Assembly: GCF_017744835.1 (NCBI RefSeq)
Contig: NZ_JAGIAM010000003.1
Location: 992,001-1,056,000 of the forward strand
Reading direction: 5' to 3'
DNA from: Sphingomonas sp.
GTDB lineage: Bacteria; Pseudomonadota; Alphaproteobacteria; Sphingomonadales; Sphingomonadaceae
DNA length: 64,000 nt
Of this stretch, positions 34,694-42,857 are shown one piece after another. Within the stretch, counting starts at the first letter, position 1. Each line of letters opens with the position of its first letter. The notes under the pieces are model-generated. The model searched no databases. It saw nothing but the letters and a program-made list of their open reading frames with translations, and had not been told where the DNA came from. The position numbers and the translations under genes were made by a program.

Positions 34694-35380
34694 TCAGGGC
34701 CTGGGTGAGGGAGCGGGAGTCGGCGCAGGCGTCGGAGTTGCGCCCCGCTCCTGCGCCGCGCGCGCTTCCAGCAGCCGGTCGAGCAGGAACAGGCGCACCA
34801 GCAGCTCGTTGCGATAGCTCGCATTGGCCGGAGTCAGCTCGACTGCCTTCGCCCAGAGCGGCCGCGCTTCCTCGAACTTGCCCTCGCGGACATGGGCGAG
34901 GCCATAGAAGAAGTGCGTGCCCGGATGCTGCGGCCACAGCGCGATGCCGCGCTCGAACGCGAAGCGCGCCGCGGGCGAAATCTGGTTGCCGTCATGCTCG
35001 GCGAGCTTGAGGCCGAGGTTGGTCCACAGCGGCGCGTCGTTGGGCGCCTTGCGCACCGCGCCGACCATCACATTGACCGCGCCGCGCGGCGAGCCCGCGC
35101 GAGTCATTCCGTCGGCGGCCGTGAAATAGGCGAAGTCGAGCGTGAAGCGGCCGAACAGCGCATCGCGCAGCGCGACCAGATCGGCGTCGATGTCGCCCGC
35201 CTTCTCGTCCGCCGCCACCGGATGCCCACGAAGCCCGGGGCTGCCCTGCCACGCATAGCCCGCCGCGCCGAGCATCAGCGCGGTCGCGGGGATCGTCCAC
35301 AGCTTGCGCGGGAAGCGCATGCGCCACAGCAGGACCGCGCACAGCAGCACGATCCCGACGAAGATCAACCAGCCCATCAT
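34694..35380 (-). CDS. ccmI: Cytochrome c biogenesis TPR protein (CcmI-like)
   Basis: This 228-residue protein has two N-terminal membrane helices (about 4-19 and 27-46). A periplasmic helical region with TPR-like repeats follows (LWTNLGLKLAEHDGN, PGTHFFYGLAHVREGKFEEARPLWAKAVE, to about 200). A low-complexity tail of Thr/Pro/Ala ends it. CcmI proteins deliver apocytochrome c to the haem lyase; this gene is the last of the ccm run, and its ATG overlaps the ccmH stop (ATGA). The assignment rests on architecture and position. Confidence 0.8.
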   Translation of the reverse strand: MMGWLIFVGIVLLCAVLLWRMRFPRKLWTIPATALMLGAAGYAWQGSPGLRGHPVAADEKAGDIDADLVALRDALFGRFTLDFAYFTAADGMTRAGSPRGAVNVMVGAVRKAPNDAPLWTNLGLKLAEHDGNQISPAARFAFERGIALWPQHPGTHFFYGLAHVREGKFEEARPLWAKAVELTPANASYRNELLVRLFLLDRLLEARAAQERGATPTPAPTPAPSPRP

Positions 35381-35781
35381 CGCCGCCGCCTAGCGAACAC
35401 GCGCCGCGCGACGAGGATTCCGACGAGCAGCAGCACCAGCGGCGCGATCCACAGCGGCGCGGTGACCCAGCTCAGCGGCGGGTCATAAGTCACATAGTCG
35501 CCGTAGCGCTGGACGAGCCATTTGCGGATCTGGTCGGGCGACTCGCCCTTCTGGACCCGCTGGCGCACCAGCGCGCGCATGTCGCCCGCCATCTCGGCGT
35601 CGCTGTCGGCGATCGACTGGCCCTGACAGACGAGGCAGCGCAGCGTCTCCATCAACGCCTTGGCCCGCGCCTCCTGCTCCGGATCGGGAAGCTGGGTATA
35701 GGCGAGGTCGGGCGGCGGCAGCTTCGACTGGGCGAAGGCCGGCACGGCGAAGAGCAGCGCAAGGACGAGCAGGTGCCTCAC
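35377..35781 (-). CDS. ccmH: Cytochrome c maturation protein CcmH
   Basis: This encodes 134 residues from GTG 35781, overlapping the ccmG stop. A signal peptide (1-18, ending AFAQ) is followed by the hallmark LRCLVCQGQ with Cys49 and Cys52, which reduce the haem-binding cysteines of apocytochrome c. A single C-terminal membrane helix (PLWIAPLVLLLVGILVARRV) anchors it, leaving the active domain in the periplasm. The length is normal for a short CcmH. Confidence 0.94.
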   Translation of the reverse strand: MRHLLVLALLFAVPAFAQSKLPPPDLAYTQLPDPEQEARAKALMETLRCLVCQGQSIADSDAEMAGDMRALVRQRVQKGESPDQIRKWLVQRYGDYVTYDPPLSWVTAPLWIAPLVLLLVGILVARRVFARRRR

Positions 35782-36302
35782 TTCGCCTTCTCCAGCTCGC
35801 GGAGCAGCAGCGGCACGTCGTCCTCGCGGATATCGCCGATGTGCTGATAGGCGATGCGGCCGCGGGCATCGATAACAAAGGTCTCGGGCACGCCCGACGA
35901 GCCGAGCGCGAGCTGCGCGGCGCTCGCCTTGTCGTTGCCGATGCGCGTGTAGGGATCGCCGTTGCGATCGAGGAAGGCGCGAACGTCCTCGGGCGTGTCG
36001 CGCACGGCCACGGCGTCGATCTCCGCACCGGCCGCCTTGAGCTTCATCAGCTGCGGCGCCTCGGCGATGCACGGCACGCACCAGCTCGCGAACACATTGA
36101 GCAGCCGCGGCTTGCCCGTGAAGTCCGCGGTCGCGATCCCCGGCCGCCCCGGCAGCAGCGGCGGCAGGTCGAGCGCGGGCATCGGCTTGCCGACCATCGC
36201 CGAATGGATGGTCCGGTCGGCCGGCTTGATCAGCCCGCTCGCCACCACGGCGAAAACGATCGCGAACAATGCCAGAGGCGCCCAGATCAGCACCCGCCTC
36301 AT
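35778..36302 (-). CDS. ccmG: Thiol:disulfide interchange protein CcmG/DsbE
   Basis: This encodes 174 residues from the ATG at 36302, overlapping the ccmF stop (ATGA). An N-terminal membrane anchor (about 5-24) leads to a thioredoxin-fold domain with the active site Cys75-Val-Pro-Cys78 in FASWCVPC. The cis-proline lies in SSGVPETFVID. It keeps apocytochrome c cysteines reduced in the periplasm for haem attachment. Confidence 0.94.
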   Translation of the reverse strand: MRRVLIWAPLALFAIVFAVVASGLIKPADRTIHSAMVGKPMPALDLPPLLPGRPGIATADFTGKPRLLNVFASWCVPCIAEAPQLMKLKAAGAEIDAVAVRDTPEDVRAFLDRNGDPYTRIGNDKASAAQLALGSSGVPETFVIDARGRIAYQHIGDIREDDVPLLLRELEKAK

Positions 36303-38233
36303 GCGTAGGCCTCCGCATCGGCGTCGCGGCGGCGCTTGCGGACGCGGCCGACCAGCGCCAGCGCGCCGCCGAGCGCGATCAACCCGCCGCCGAGCCAGAT
36401 CAGCGTCACGAAGGGCTTCCACCAAAGCCGCAGCTGCCAGCGGCCGCTGTCGTCGCCCTGCCCGAGCACGGTGTAGAGCTGCCCGTCGAGCATCGTGCGG
36501 ATCGCCGCCTCGTTGGTCGTGGTCGGCGGCGCGCTGAAGAAGCGCTGCTGCGGGAAGAGCTCGAACTTGCTGCCGCCGCGCTCGACCGACAGCCGCGCCT
36601 CGAGCGCGGACCAATTGGGGCCGACCGCGGGATGCACCTCGACCAGCGTCACGCGGAACGGCCCGACGGTGACGTTCTGCCCCACCTGGATCGCCGCCAG
36701 CCGCTCGACCTTGAACGCGCTGTCCGAGGCCATTCCGCCCAGGCTCACCGCGACGCCCAGATGCGCGATCACCATGCCCCAGATGTTGAGCGGCGTGCGG
36801 CGCAATTTGCGCTTCCACAGCGGCGCGACGCTCGCCGCGGCGAGGCCCGCCGCCAGTCCGATGGCGAGCACCTGGAGCAGATGCTCTCCTCCCGAGAGCG
36901 CGAAAACCAACGCAAAGGCAACGCCCGCCACTGCCGTCGGCACCAGCAGCCGCCCGAGCAGCGCGTTCCAATTGTCCCTCCGCCAGTTGAGCAGCGGCCC
37001 CGCCGCGGTCGCGACCACCAGCACCAGCGCGACCGGGGCGATCGCCTTGTTGAAGAAGGGCGCGCCGATCGAGAGCTGTACGCCCGCGGCCTGCGCGACC
37101 AGCGGATAGAGCGTGCCGATGAACACCACGCCCAGGATCACCGAGAGCAGCAGGTTGTTGAGCACCAGCGCGCCTTCGCGGCTCACCAGCTCGAAGGTCG
37201 CACCCTGCTTCACGCTCGAGACGCGGGCGCCGAACAGCGCCAGCGCGCCGCCGATGTACAGGCCGAGCAGCGCGAGGATGAAGGTGCCGCGCGTCGGATC
37301 GACGGCGAAGGCATGGACGCTGACCAATATGCCCGATCGCACCAGGAAAGTGCCGATCATCGACATGGAGAAGGCGACCACCGCCAGCATCAGCGTCCAG
37401 GCACGCAGCCCGTCGCGAGTCGCGAGCACGGTCACCGAATGGAGCAGCGCGGTCGCCGCGAGCCAGGGCATCAGCGAGGCGTTCTCGACCGGATCCCAGA
37501 ACCACCAGCCGCCCCAGCCGAGCTCGTAATAGGCCCAATAGCTGCCCGCGGTGATGCCGATCGTCAGGAAGATCCACGCCGCCAGCACCCAGGGGCGCAT
37601 CGCCTTGGCGAAGGCGGGGCCGACGTCGCGCATCAGCAGCGCGCCCACGGCGAAGCTGAACGCCACCGAGAGGCCGACATAGCCGAGGTAGAGCGTCGGC
37701 GGGTGGAAGGCGAGGCCCGGGTCCTGAAGCAGCGGGTTGAGCCCCTGCCCGTCCGCCGCGGCCGGGTTGAGCCGTACGAACGGGTTCGAGGCGAAGGCGA
37801 GGAAGGCATAGAAGCCCAGCCCGATCACTGCCTGCGTGCCCAGCGTCGCCGCGAGCGTCCCCGGCTCCAGCCGCCGCTCGAAGAACGCCACCGCTGCGCC
37901 GGCGACGGCGAGCACCGTCACCCAGAGCAGCATCGACCCTTCATGGTTTCCCCAGGCGCCGGCGACCTTGTAGATCAGGGGTTTCAGCGAATGGCTGTTC
38001 TCGGCGACGAGCAGCACCGACATATCCGAGCGGACGAACAGCGCGATCAGTGCGCCGAAGGCGCCGAGCACGAGCAGCCCCTGGAGCAGCGCCACGCCGC
38101 GCAGCGCGCCCATCAGCTCGTCGAGCCCGCGGCCGACGCGCGCGGCCTTGGTCGCGCCCCAGGCGAGCAGCACCTGCATCAATGCGAGTGCCGCCGCGAG
38201 CCACAGCGCGGCGAGCCCGGCCTCTGCGATCAT
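36299..38233 (-). CDS. ccmF: Haem lyase CcmF
   Basis: This 644-residue integral membrane protein has about 15 helices. The tryptophan-rich haem-binding WWD segment GWGGWWFWDPVENASLMPW lies near residue 240, flanked by conserved histidines (GNHEGSM, LAFHPPTLYLGY). A large periplasmic loop lies near the C-terminus. It catalyses haem attachment to apocytochrome c with CcmH and CcmI. It overlaps ccmE by four bases. Confidence 0.95.
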   Translation of the reverse strand: MIAEAGLAALWLAAALALMQVLLAWGATKAARVGRGLDELMGALRGVALLQGLLVLGAFGALIALFVRSDMSVLLVAENSHSLKPLIYKVAGAWGNHEGSMLLWVTVLAVAGAAVAFFERRLEPGTLAATLGTQAVIGLGFYAFLAFASNPFVRLNPAAADGQGLNPLLQDPGLAFHPPTLYLGYVGLSVAFSFAVGALLMRDVGPAFAKAMRPWVLAAWIFLTIGITAGSYWAYYELGWGGWWFWDPVENASLMPWLAATALLHSVTVLATRDGLRAWTLMLAVVAFSMSMIGTFLVRSGILVSVHAFAVDPTRGTFILALLGLYIGGALALFGARVSSVKQGATFELVSREGALVLNNLLLSVILGVVFIGTLYPLVAQAAGVQLSIGAPFFNKAIAPVALVLVVATAAGPLLNWRRDNWNALLGRLLVPTAVAGVAFALVFALSGGEHLLQVLAIGLAAGLAAASVAPLWKRKLRRTPLNIWGMVIAHLGVAVSLGGMASDSAFKVERLAAIQVGQNVTVGPFRVTLVEVHPAVGPNWSALEARLSVERGGSKFELFPQQRFFSAPPTTTNEAAIRTMLDGQLYTVLGQGDDSGRWQLRLWWKPFVTLIWLGGGLIALGGALALVGRVRKRRRDADAEAYA

Positions 38234-38664
38234 TGCTCGAGGCTCTCGCTCTTGTGCATGTTCCCCGCGACCTGCGGCGGCATGTAGCGCTCGTCGTGCT
38301 TCGCCAGCAGATTGTCGGCGGCGAAGCTGCCGTCCGGGTTGAACCGCCCTTCGGCGACCACGCCCGATTCTTCCTTGAACAGGTCGGGCGTCACGCCGCG
38401 AAAGGCCACCGGCACGCGCGCCTTGCCGTCGGTCACGACGAAATCGATCGAGACGCCGTCGGCGCGGTGCTGAATCGAGCCCTTCTCGACCATGCCGCCC
38501 AGCCGCACGTGCCGGTCGGCCGGCGGTGCCTTCCCCGCAACGTCGCCGGGGGTATAGAAGAAGGCCGCCTGGTCCTTGAGCGCCGACAGCGCGAGCAGCG
38601 CCGCCGCCGCAACGGCGGCGAGCGCGAGCAATCCCAGAACGAGGCGCTGGTGCTTGGGCTTCAC
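38230..38664 (-). CDS. ccmE: Haem chaperone CcmE
   Basis: This 144-residue protein has an N-terminal membrane anchor (about 8-28) followed by an OB-fold periplasmic domain (VRLGGMVEKGSI, VPVAFRGVTPDLF). The covalent haem-binding His123 sits in LAKHDERYMP, with Tyr127 as axial ligand. It receives haem via CcmC and CcmD and passes it to CcmF. It overlaps ccmD by four bases. Confidence 0.95.
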   Translation of the reverse strand: MKPKHQRLVLGLLALAAVAAAALLALSALKDQAAFFYTPGDVAGKAPPADRHVRLGGMVEKGSIQHRADGVSIDFVVTDGKARVPVAFRGVTPDLFKEESGVVAEGRFNPDGSFAADNLLAKHDERYMPPQVAGNMHKSESLEQ

Positions 38665-38792
38665 GGGCGGCGCTTCAGCGAATCCGCGGCGGCCTCGGCG
38701 CGGCGCATGCCAATCCAGCTGGCGAGCACGAGCCCGCCCACGCCGAGCGCCGTCACGCCATAGGCGGCGAAGATGAAGGGCCAGTGGTTCAC
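38661..38792 (-). CDS. ccmD: Haem exporter accessory protein CcmD
   Basis: This is a 43-residue single-helix protein from GTG 38792 (overlapping the ccmC stop in GTGA). The sequence VNHWPFIFAAYGVTALGVGG, with a basic C-terminus, is the usual short CcmD, which helps release holo-CcmE from CcmC. It is small enough to be missed by automatic calling. Confidence 0.88.
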   Translation of the reverse strand: MNHWPFIFAAYGVTALGVGGLVLASWIGMRRAEAAADSLKRRP

Positions 38793-39508
38793 GCTGCCGC
38801 CATCCGCCGCAGCCGCGCTTCGACCTTCTGCTGCGCGAGCATCGCGCGCATCCGCATCAGCACCACGCCGCCGAAGAGCAGCGCAAAGCCCGGGGCGGTG
38901 AAGAACAGCGGCCACAGCATCGACTTGTCGATCGACGAGCTGGTGAGCCCGATGCTCTGCCCCTGGTGCAGCGTGTTCCACCACACCACCGAATAGCGGA
39001 TGATCGGCAGCAGCACGGTGCCGGCCACGCCGAACAGCGCGGGCACGCGGCCGTCGCCGCCGCGATCGGCATCGGCGCGGGCGAGCGCGATCCAGGCAAT
39101 GTAGACGAAGAAGAGCAGCAGCATGCTCGTCAGCCGCCCGTCCCATTCCCACCAGGTGCCCCAGGTCGGGCGGCCCCAGATCGATCCGGTGATCAGGCAC
39201 AGCGCCGCGAACGTCGCACCCGCCGGTGCGATCGCGCGCGCGGCGAGGCTCGCGAGCGGGTGGCGCCACACCAGATAGGCCAGGCACGCCGCCGCCAGCG
39301 CCGCCCAGCCCCCCATCCCAAGCGTCGCCGCCGGGACATGGATGTACAGGATGCGGACGCTGTCCTTCTGCAGATAGTCCGGCGGCGTCTGCGTGAGCCC
39401 GGCCCAGGCGCCGAACAACACCAGCAGCGCGCCGGCCCCGAGCAGGACCGGCGTGAGCGGACGCGCCAGCTTGAGGAAGCGCGCGGGATTGGCGAGAGCG
39501 TGGATCAC
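38789..39508 (-). CDS. ccmC: Haem handling protein CcmC
   Basis: This encodes 239 residues from GTG 39508 (VIHALANPARFLKLARPLTP, the usual CcmC beginning). Its six helices carry the WWD haem motif TWGTWWEWDGRLTS near residue 115 and flanking histidines (LYIHVPAA, WNTLHQGQS). It transfers haem to CcmE on the periplasmic side. It is the first gene of the ccm run here; no ccmA or ccmB lies upstream, where a divergent GH43-like gene begins. Confidence 0.92.
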   Translation of the reverse strand: MIHALANPARFLKLARPLTPVLLGAGALLVLFGAWAGLTQTPPDYLQKDSVRILYIHVPAATLGMGGWAALAAACLAYLVWRHPLASLAARAIAPAGATFAALCLITGSIWGRPTWGTWWEWDGRLTSMLLLFFVYIAWIALARADADRGGDGRVPALFGVAGTVLLPIIRYSVVWWNTLHQGQSIGLTSSSIDKSMLWPLFFTAPGFALLFGGVVLMRMRAMLAQQKVEARLRRMAAA

Positions 39509-39653
39509 GATGCTGGACCAAGCCCATAGCGGGCTTCGCAGGCGGAATCCATGCCGGGGAAATCGCAGCTGTGGAGAAGCCGAGACGGTGCTTGCCGCGC
39601 AATATTCCCACATGCCAAGATGGCGTCCTGACATCCGGACAAAGGCTCGAACG

Positions 39654-40730
39654 ATGATCCGCACCGCAGCGAAGCTCCTGGCCCCCGCCCTGCTGGCGCT
39701 CGCCCTGCCGGCGGCGGCGCAGCCCGCGCCCGAGGCCGCTTCGCTGCCGATGACAGCGATGCAGCTCCACGATCCATGGATCGTCGCCGACGCTGAGAGC
39801 CGCACCTATTTCCTGTTCACGCGCAACGAAGCGCAGATGAGCGGCGACAAACGCTTGGGGATCATGGCCTATTCGAGCCGCGACCTGAAGCACTGGACCC
39901 GGCCCAAAATGGTGTTCGCGCTTCCCGAGGGGACGTGGATGCGCCACGGCGCCTGGGCGCCCGAGGTGCACCGCTGGAAGGGCAAGTGGTACCTCTTCAC
40001 CACCTTCCACAACGAAGCCGAGAAGCTGCCGCCCAACGGCAGCCGTGCGCTCTATCGCCGCAGCACCGTGATGGCGATGGCCGATCGGCCCGATGGGCCC
40101 TATCGGCTCGTGCGCGGCGGCGAGCCCATGGTCTCGCGCGACAGGATGACGCTCGACGGGACGCTCTACGTCGATCCCAGGGGCAAGCCCTGGTTCGTCT
40201 ATGCGCACGAATGGCTCCAGACCATTGTCGGCACGATCGAGGCGATGCCGCTGTCCGACGATCTCGCCCCCGCGGGCGAGCCCCGCCTGTTGTTCCGCGC
40301 CAACGAGGCCGATTGGGCGGTCGGGCAGAAGCAGCCCGACGGCAGCACCGTCTTCGTCACCGACGGCCCCGAGCTGTTCCGCACCGCGAGCGGCACTTTG
40401 CTGATGCTCTGGTCGAGCTACGGCACGCGCGGCTACGTCCAGGGGCTCGCGCGCTCCAGGTCGGGCGAGATCACCGGCCCCTGGGAGCAGCTCGGCCCGC
40501 TGGTCGAGCGCGACAGCGGGCACGGCATGCTGTTCCGCACCTTCGAGGGCAAGCTGATGCTCGTCCTCCATCGCCCGTTCAAATATGCACTCGGCAAGCT
40601 CTATGAAGTGCGCGACGCCGGCGACCGGATCGAAATCGTCCGCGAGGCCACCGAGCTCGACGGCGAGGCCTATCCGACGCACCCCTGCCAGGCGCCCGCC
40701 TCCCCGCTCGATACCAGCAAAGGCTGCTGA
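39654..40730 (+). CDS. Secreted GH43-like five-bladed propeller glycosidase
   Basis: This encodes 358 residues from the ATG at 39654. A signal peptide (1-22, ending PAAAQ) is followed by a beta-propeller glycosidase domain. The expected acidic residues are Asp40 in LHDPWIV (general base), Asp168 in MTLDGTLYV (pKa modulator) and Glu240 in TDGPELF (general acid). HGAWAPEVHRWKGKWYLF is the conserved second blade. It is probably an arabinofuranosidase or xylosidase acting in the periplasm, but family 43 specificity cannot be read from sequence. It is monocistronic and divergent from ccmC. Confidence 0.85.
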   Translation: MIRTAAKLLAPALLALALPAAAQPAPEAASLPMTAMQLHDPWIVADAESRTYFLFTRNEAQMSGDKRLGIMAYSSRDLKHWTRPKMVFALPEGTWMRHGAWAPEVHRWKGKWYLFTTFHNEAEKLPPNGSRALYRRSTVMAMADRPDGPYRLVRGGEPMVSRDRMTLDGTLYVDPRGKPWFVYAHEWLQTIVGTIEAMPLSDDLAPAGEPRLLFRANEADWAVGQKQPDGSTVFVTDGPELFRTASGTLLMLWSSYGTRGYVQGLARSRSGEITGPWEQLGPLVERDSGHGMLFRTFEGKLMLVLHRPFKYALGKLYEVRDAGDRIEIVREATELDGEAYPTHPCQAPASPLDTSKGC

Positions 40731-40753
40731 GACCCGAAACCCCGTAACACTTG

Positions 40754-40783
40754 TTGACATGACTTGGCTGCAGGGACCTGTAG
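40754..40783 (+). promoter_or_regulatory. Possible promoter of the OmpA operon
   Basis: A consensus -35 box TTGACA (40754-40759) is followed after 18 bases by a weak -10 (CTGTAG). It stands 61 bases before the OmpA start, which has a strong ribosome binding site (AGGAGGGATC). Only the -35 is convincing. Confidence 0.35.
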
Positions 40784-40843
40784 CCATGGAAGCGTCAGTG
40801 CGGCGTCAGGCCGCCGGCCAGGGACCCTGTTCCAGGAGGGATC

Positions 40844-41485
40844 ATGTCCGCGCTTCCCAAGATCGTCATCGGCGCGCTCGCCACAACGGCGGCCGCCTGG
40901 TTCCTGCACAGTCCGCTCGGGCTGGGCCAAAATTGCACCGCCGCGGCAGGCGCCGGCGGAACCATCGGTATCCCGGCAACGACTGACGGCAACCTTACCG
41001 GCGCCGTGGCGGAGGGGACCTCGGCGCTCGGCAATGCTGCCGATGCCGCCGCCTCGGGCGCTTCGGCGCTGGGCAATGCGGCCACTGCCGCGACCGGCGC
41101 CGCGCTCACACCCGCGCAGGTCGAGAATTGCCAGACCAAGGTCACCCTCGCGGCGAGCGCAGGCATGATAAACTTCGCGACGGGCGGCACCAGCGTCGCC
41201 GCCAGCTCGGGCGCGCTGCTCGACAGCATCGCGAAGGAGCTCCGCGACTGTACCGGCGCCTCGATCGAAGTCGCCGGCCACACCGATGCGCAGGGCGACG
41301 CCGCCGCAAACCAGGCGCTGTCCGAACGCCGCGCGCGGGCCGTGGTCGCCGCCCTGGTAGATCGCGGCGTCCCGGCCGACCGGCTGACCGCCCGCGGCTA
41401 TGGCGAGACCAAGCTCCTCCATGCCGACGGTCCCGAAAACGATCCGCGCAACCGCCGCATCGAATTCACGGTGACCGCGCGCTGA
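40844..41485 (+). CDS. OmpA-family cell-envelope protein
   Basis: This 213-residue protein has an N-terminal hydrophobic signal or anchor (5-20) and then an alanine/glycine-rich, low-complexity stretch with two near-identical SALGNAA units (about 60-85). A C-terminal OmpA peptidoglycan-binding domain (about 105-213) carries SIEVAGHTDAQGDAAANQ, LSERRARAVVAALVDRGV and DPRNRRIEFTV. It would bind peptidoglycan from the periplasm. It is the first gene of a three-gene run with a 33-residue membrane peptide and an HhH protein. Confidence 0.88.
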   Translation: MSALPKIVIGALATTAAAWFLHSPLGLGQNCTAAAGAGGTIGIPATTDGNLTGAVAEGTSALGNAADAAASGASALGNAATAATGAALTPAQVENCQTKVTLAASAGMINFATGGTSVAASSGALLDSIAKELRDCTGASIEVAGHTDAQGDAAANQALSERRARAVVAALVDRGVPADRLTARGYGETKLLHADGPENDPRNRRIEFTVTAR

Positions 41486-41496
41486 AAGGAAATCCG

Positions 41497-41598
41497 ATGT
41501 CGACTTTCCTGCAATTCCTGATCCCCGCCCTCGGCGCCTTCCTCGTCGGGCTGGCGATTTCCTGGCTCATCTGGGGCCGTCGCTCCGTCGACGTCTGA
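41497..41598 (+). CDS. 33-residue single-span membrane peptide
   Basis: This short frame starts at the ATG at 41497, seven bases after AAAGGA, and ends 26 bases before the next gene. Residues 3-26 (TFLQFLIPALGAFLVGLAIS plus WLIW) form one transmembrane helix, followed by a basic GRRSVDV tail. Its position between two same-strand envelope genes, with good ribosome binding sites on each side, supports it as real. Function is unknown. Confidence 0.65.
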   Translation: MSTFLQFLIPALGAFLVGLAISWLIWGRRSVDV

Positions 41599-41623
41599 GC
41601 CGGCTGCGAAAGGAGTTTCCGTC

Positions 41624-42202
41624 ATGTGGCCGCTTTGCACTGCCAATAACTTCCTGTGGCTCCTTCTCCCGCTGCTGATCGGCTTGCTGACCGGCCTGTG
41701 GGCGTGGGGGCGCGGCGCCGCCCATGCCGCTTCTTCCCCGTCGAGGGCATTGAGCGGCGCCGTTGCCACTGCGGGGGTCGCCGCACGCGATACCGCCGCC
41801 AACGCATATGACTCGTCCCGCACCGCGCACGGCTTCGGCTACAAGGTGGGGTCGGCCCATGACACGCCCTCGCCGGCGCCGGCCGAGCCCGGCCGGCCGG
41901 CGGCCGCGGCCGCGCTCACCGGCATCGGCATTCCCGCCGCCGTCGGCGCGCCCGACGACCTCCAGCGCGTCAAGGGCATCGGCCCGAAGCTCGATGCGCT
42001 GCTGCAGACCCTGGGCATCCGCCGCTTCGACCAGATCGCCGCCTGGGGGCCCGCCGAAGTAGCCAAGGTGGATGCGCATCTTGGTGCCTTCCGCGGTCGC
42101 ATCGATCGCGACGACTGGATCGAGCAGGCGAAGCTGCTCGCCCGGGGTGCCTTTGACGAATTCGAGGCTCGCTTCGGCAGCGTCGGATCCAACGAGAACT
42201 GA
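41624..42202 (+). CDS. Membrane-anchored helix-hairpin-helix protein
   Basis: This 192-residue protein has an N-terminal membrane helix (9-29), then an alanine/proline-rich linker, and a C-terminal helix-hairpin-helix domain. The domain begins DDLQRVKGIGPKLDALLQTL and continues RRFDQIAAWGPAEVAKVDAHL to DDWIEQAKLLARGA. The same module occurs at the C-terminus of some NuoE and ribosomal-protein fusions, where it is not clearly a DNA binder. It is preceded by GAAAGGAGTTTCCGTC and followed by a strong terminator. Confidence 0.75.
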   Translation: MWPLCTANNFLWLLLPLLIGLLTGLWAWGRGAAHAASSPSRALSGAVATAGVAARDTAANAYDSSRTAHGFGYKVGSAHDTPSPAPAEPGRPAAAAALTGIGIPAAVGAPDDLQRVKGIGPKLDALLQTLGIRRFDQIAAWGPAEVAKVDAHLGAFRGRIDRDDWIEQAKLLARGAFDEFEARFGSVGSNEN

Positions 42203-42231
42203 ACCGCCCTCCTTCCCGGGAGCGACTGGGT

Positions 42232-42261
42232 CCGCCGGCTTGCCGGCGGGCCTTTTCTTTT
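42232..42261 (+). terminator. Rho-independent terminator after the OmpA-HhH operon
   Basis: The perfect 8-bp stem CCGCCGGC / GCCGGCGG with a TT loop is followed by GCCTTTTCTTTT. It lies 29 bases after the HhH stop. Confidence 0.88.
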
Positions 42262-42287
42262 GTCTGCGCGAAACCGGAAGGATGCTG

Positions 42288-42364
42288 TGGTGGCCCGGAG
42301 AGGATTCGAACCTCCGACCTCTCGATTAGGAATCGCTTGCTCTATCCTGCTGAGCTACCGGGCC
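42288..42364 (-). tRNA. tRNA-Arg (CCT)
   Basis: This is a 77-base cloverleaf with encoded CCA, a perfect acceptor GGCCCGG/CCGGGCC, D-stem GCTC/GAGC, T-loop TTCGAAT and anticodon loop TTCCTAA (anticodon CCT, reading AGG). The anticodon stem has only three Watson-Crick pairs (CGA/TCG). The two outer positions are A-G and G-A, a tandem purine mismatch. The rest of the fold looks functional. Confidence 0.9.
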
Positions 42365-42398
42365 ACGCCGCCGCTGGTACCGGCGGGCGCGCGCGGAA

Positions 42399-42857
42399 TC
42401 AATTGCGACTCTCGGGCGGCACCACCGGCACGAGCAAAGGCGCGACCGGCACGCCCTCGTCGATGAGCTCCTGCGCCTGCTCGGGGGTGGTCTGGCCGTG
42501 GATCTGGGTCACCGTTTCCTCGCCCAGATGCATGGCGCGCGCCTTGTCGGCGAAGGCCGTGCCGACCCAGGTCGATTTCTCGAGCATCTTGGCCTGCATC
42601 GCGGCGATCGCGGCCATCGCCGCCTTGACCGCCTCGGGCGGCGGCGCCTCGCCGCTGGTCGGAGCCGAGGGTGGGGTCGCACGCTGGTTGCCCTTGAGGG
42701 CGACATTGGGTGCCATCACGGCCTTGGTCACCTCGGCGTTGCCGCAGATCGGGCACGCGACCAGCCCGCTCTCGCGCTGCGCTTCATAGGCCGCGCTCGA
42801 GCCGAACCATGCCTCGAAGACATGGCCGCCGCCGCATTTGAGGTCGAAGACGATCAC
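42399..42857 (-). CDS. DUF1178 family protein
   Basis: This 152-residue protein has the family's N-terminus MIVFDLKCGGGHVFEAWF and a CPICGN zinc-ribbon-like pair near residue 35, with the first cysteine at position 8. A helical region near 75-110 and the C-terminal TPEQAQELIDEGVPVAPL follow. Function is unknown. It is the last gene of the grxC-nitrilase-DUF1178 operon, common in alphaproteobacteria, and overlaps the nitrilase stop by four bases. Confidence 0.9.
   Translation of the reverse strand: MIVFDLKCGGGHVFEAWFGSSAAYEAQRESGLVACPICGNAEVTKAVMAPNVALKGNQRATPPSAPTSGEAPPPEAVKAAMAAIAAMQAKMLEKSTWVGTAFADKARAMHLGEETVTQIHGQTTPEQAQELIDEGVPVAPLLVPVVPPESRN

Noticed and set aside
36269..38287. A 672-codon frame antisense to ccmF
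   Set aside because: Same shadow pattern; ccmF has complete catalytic and membrane features.
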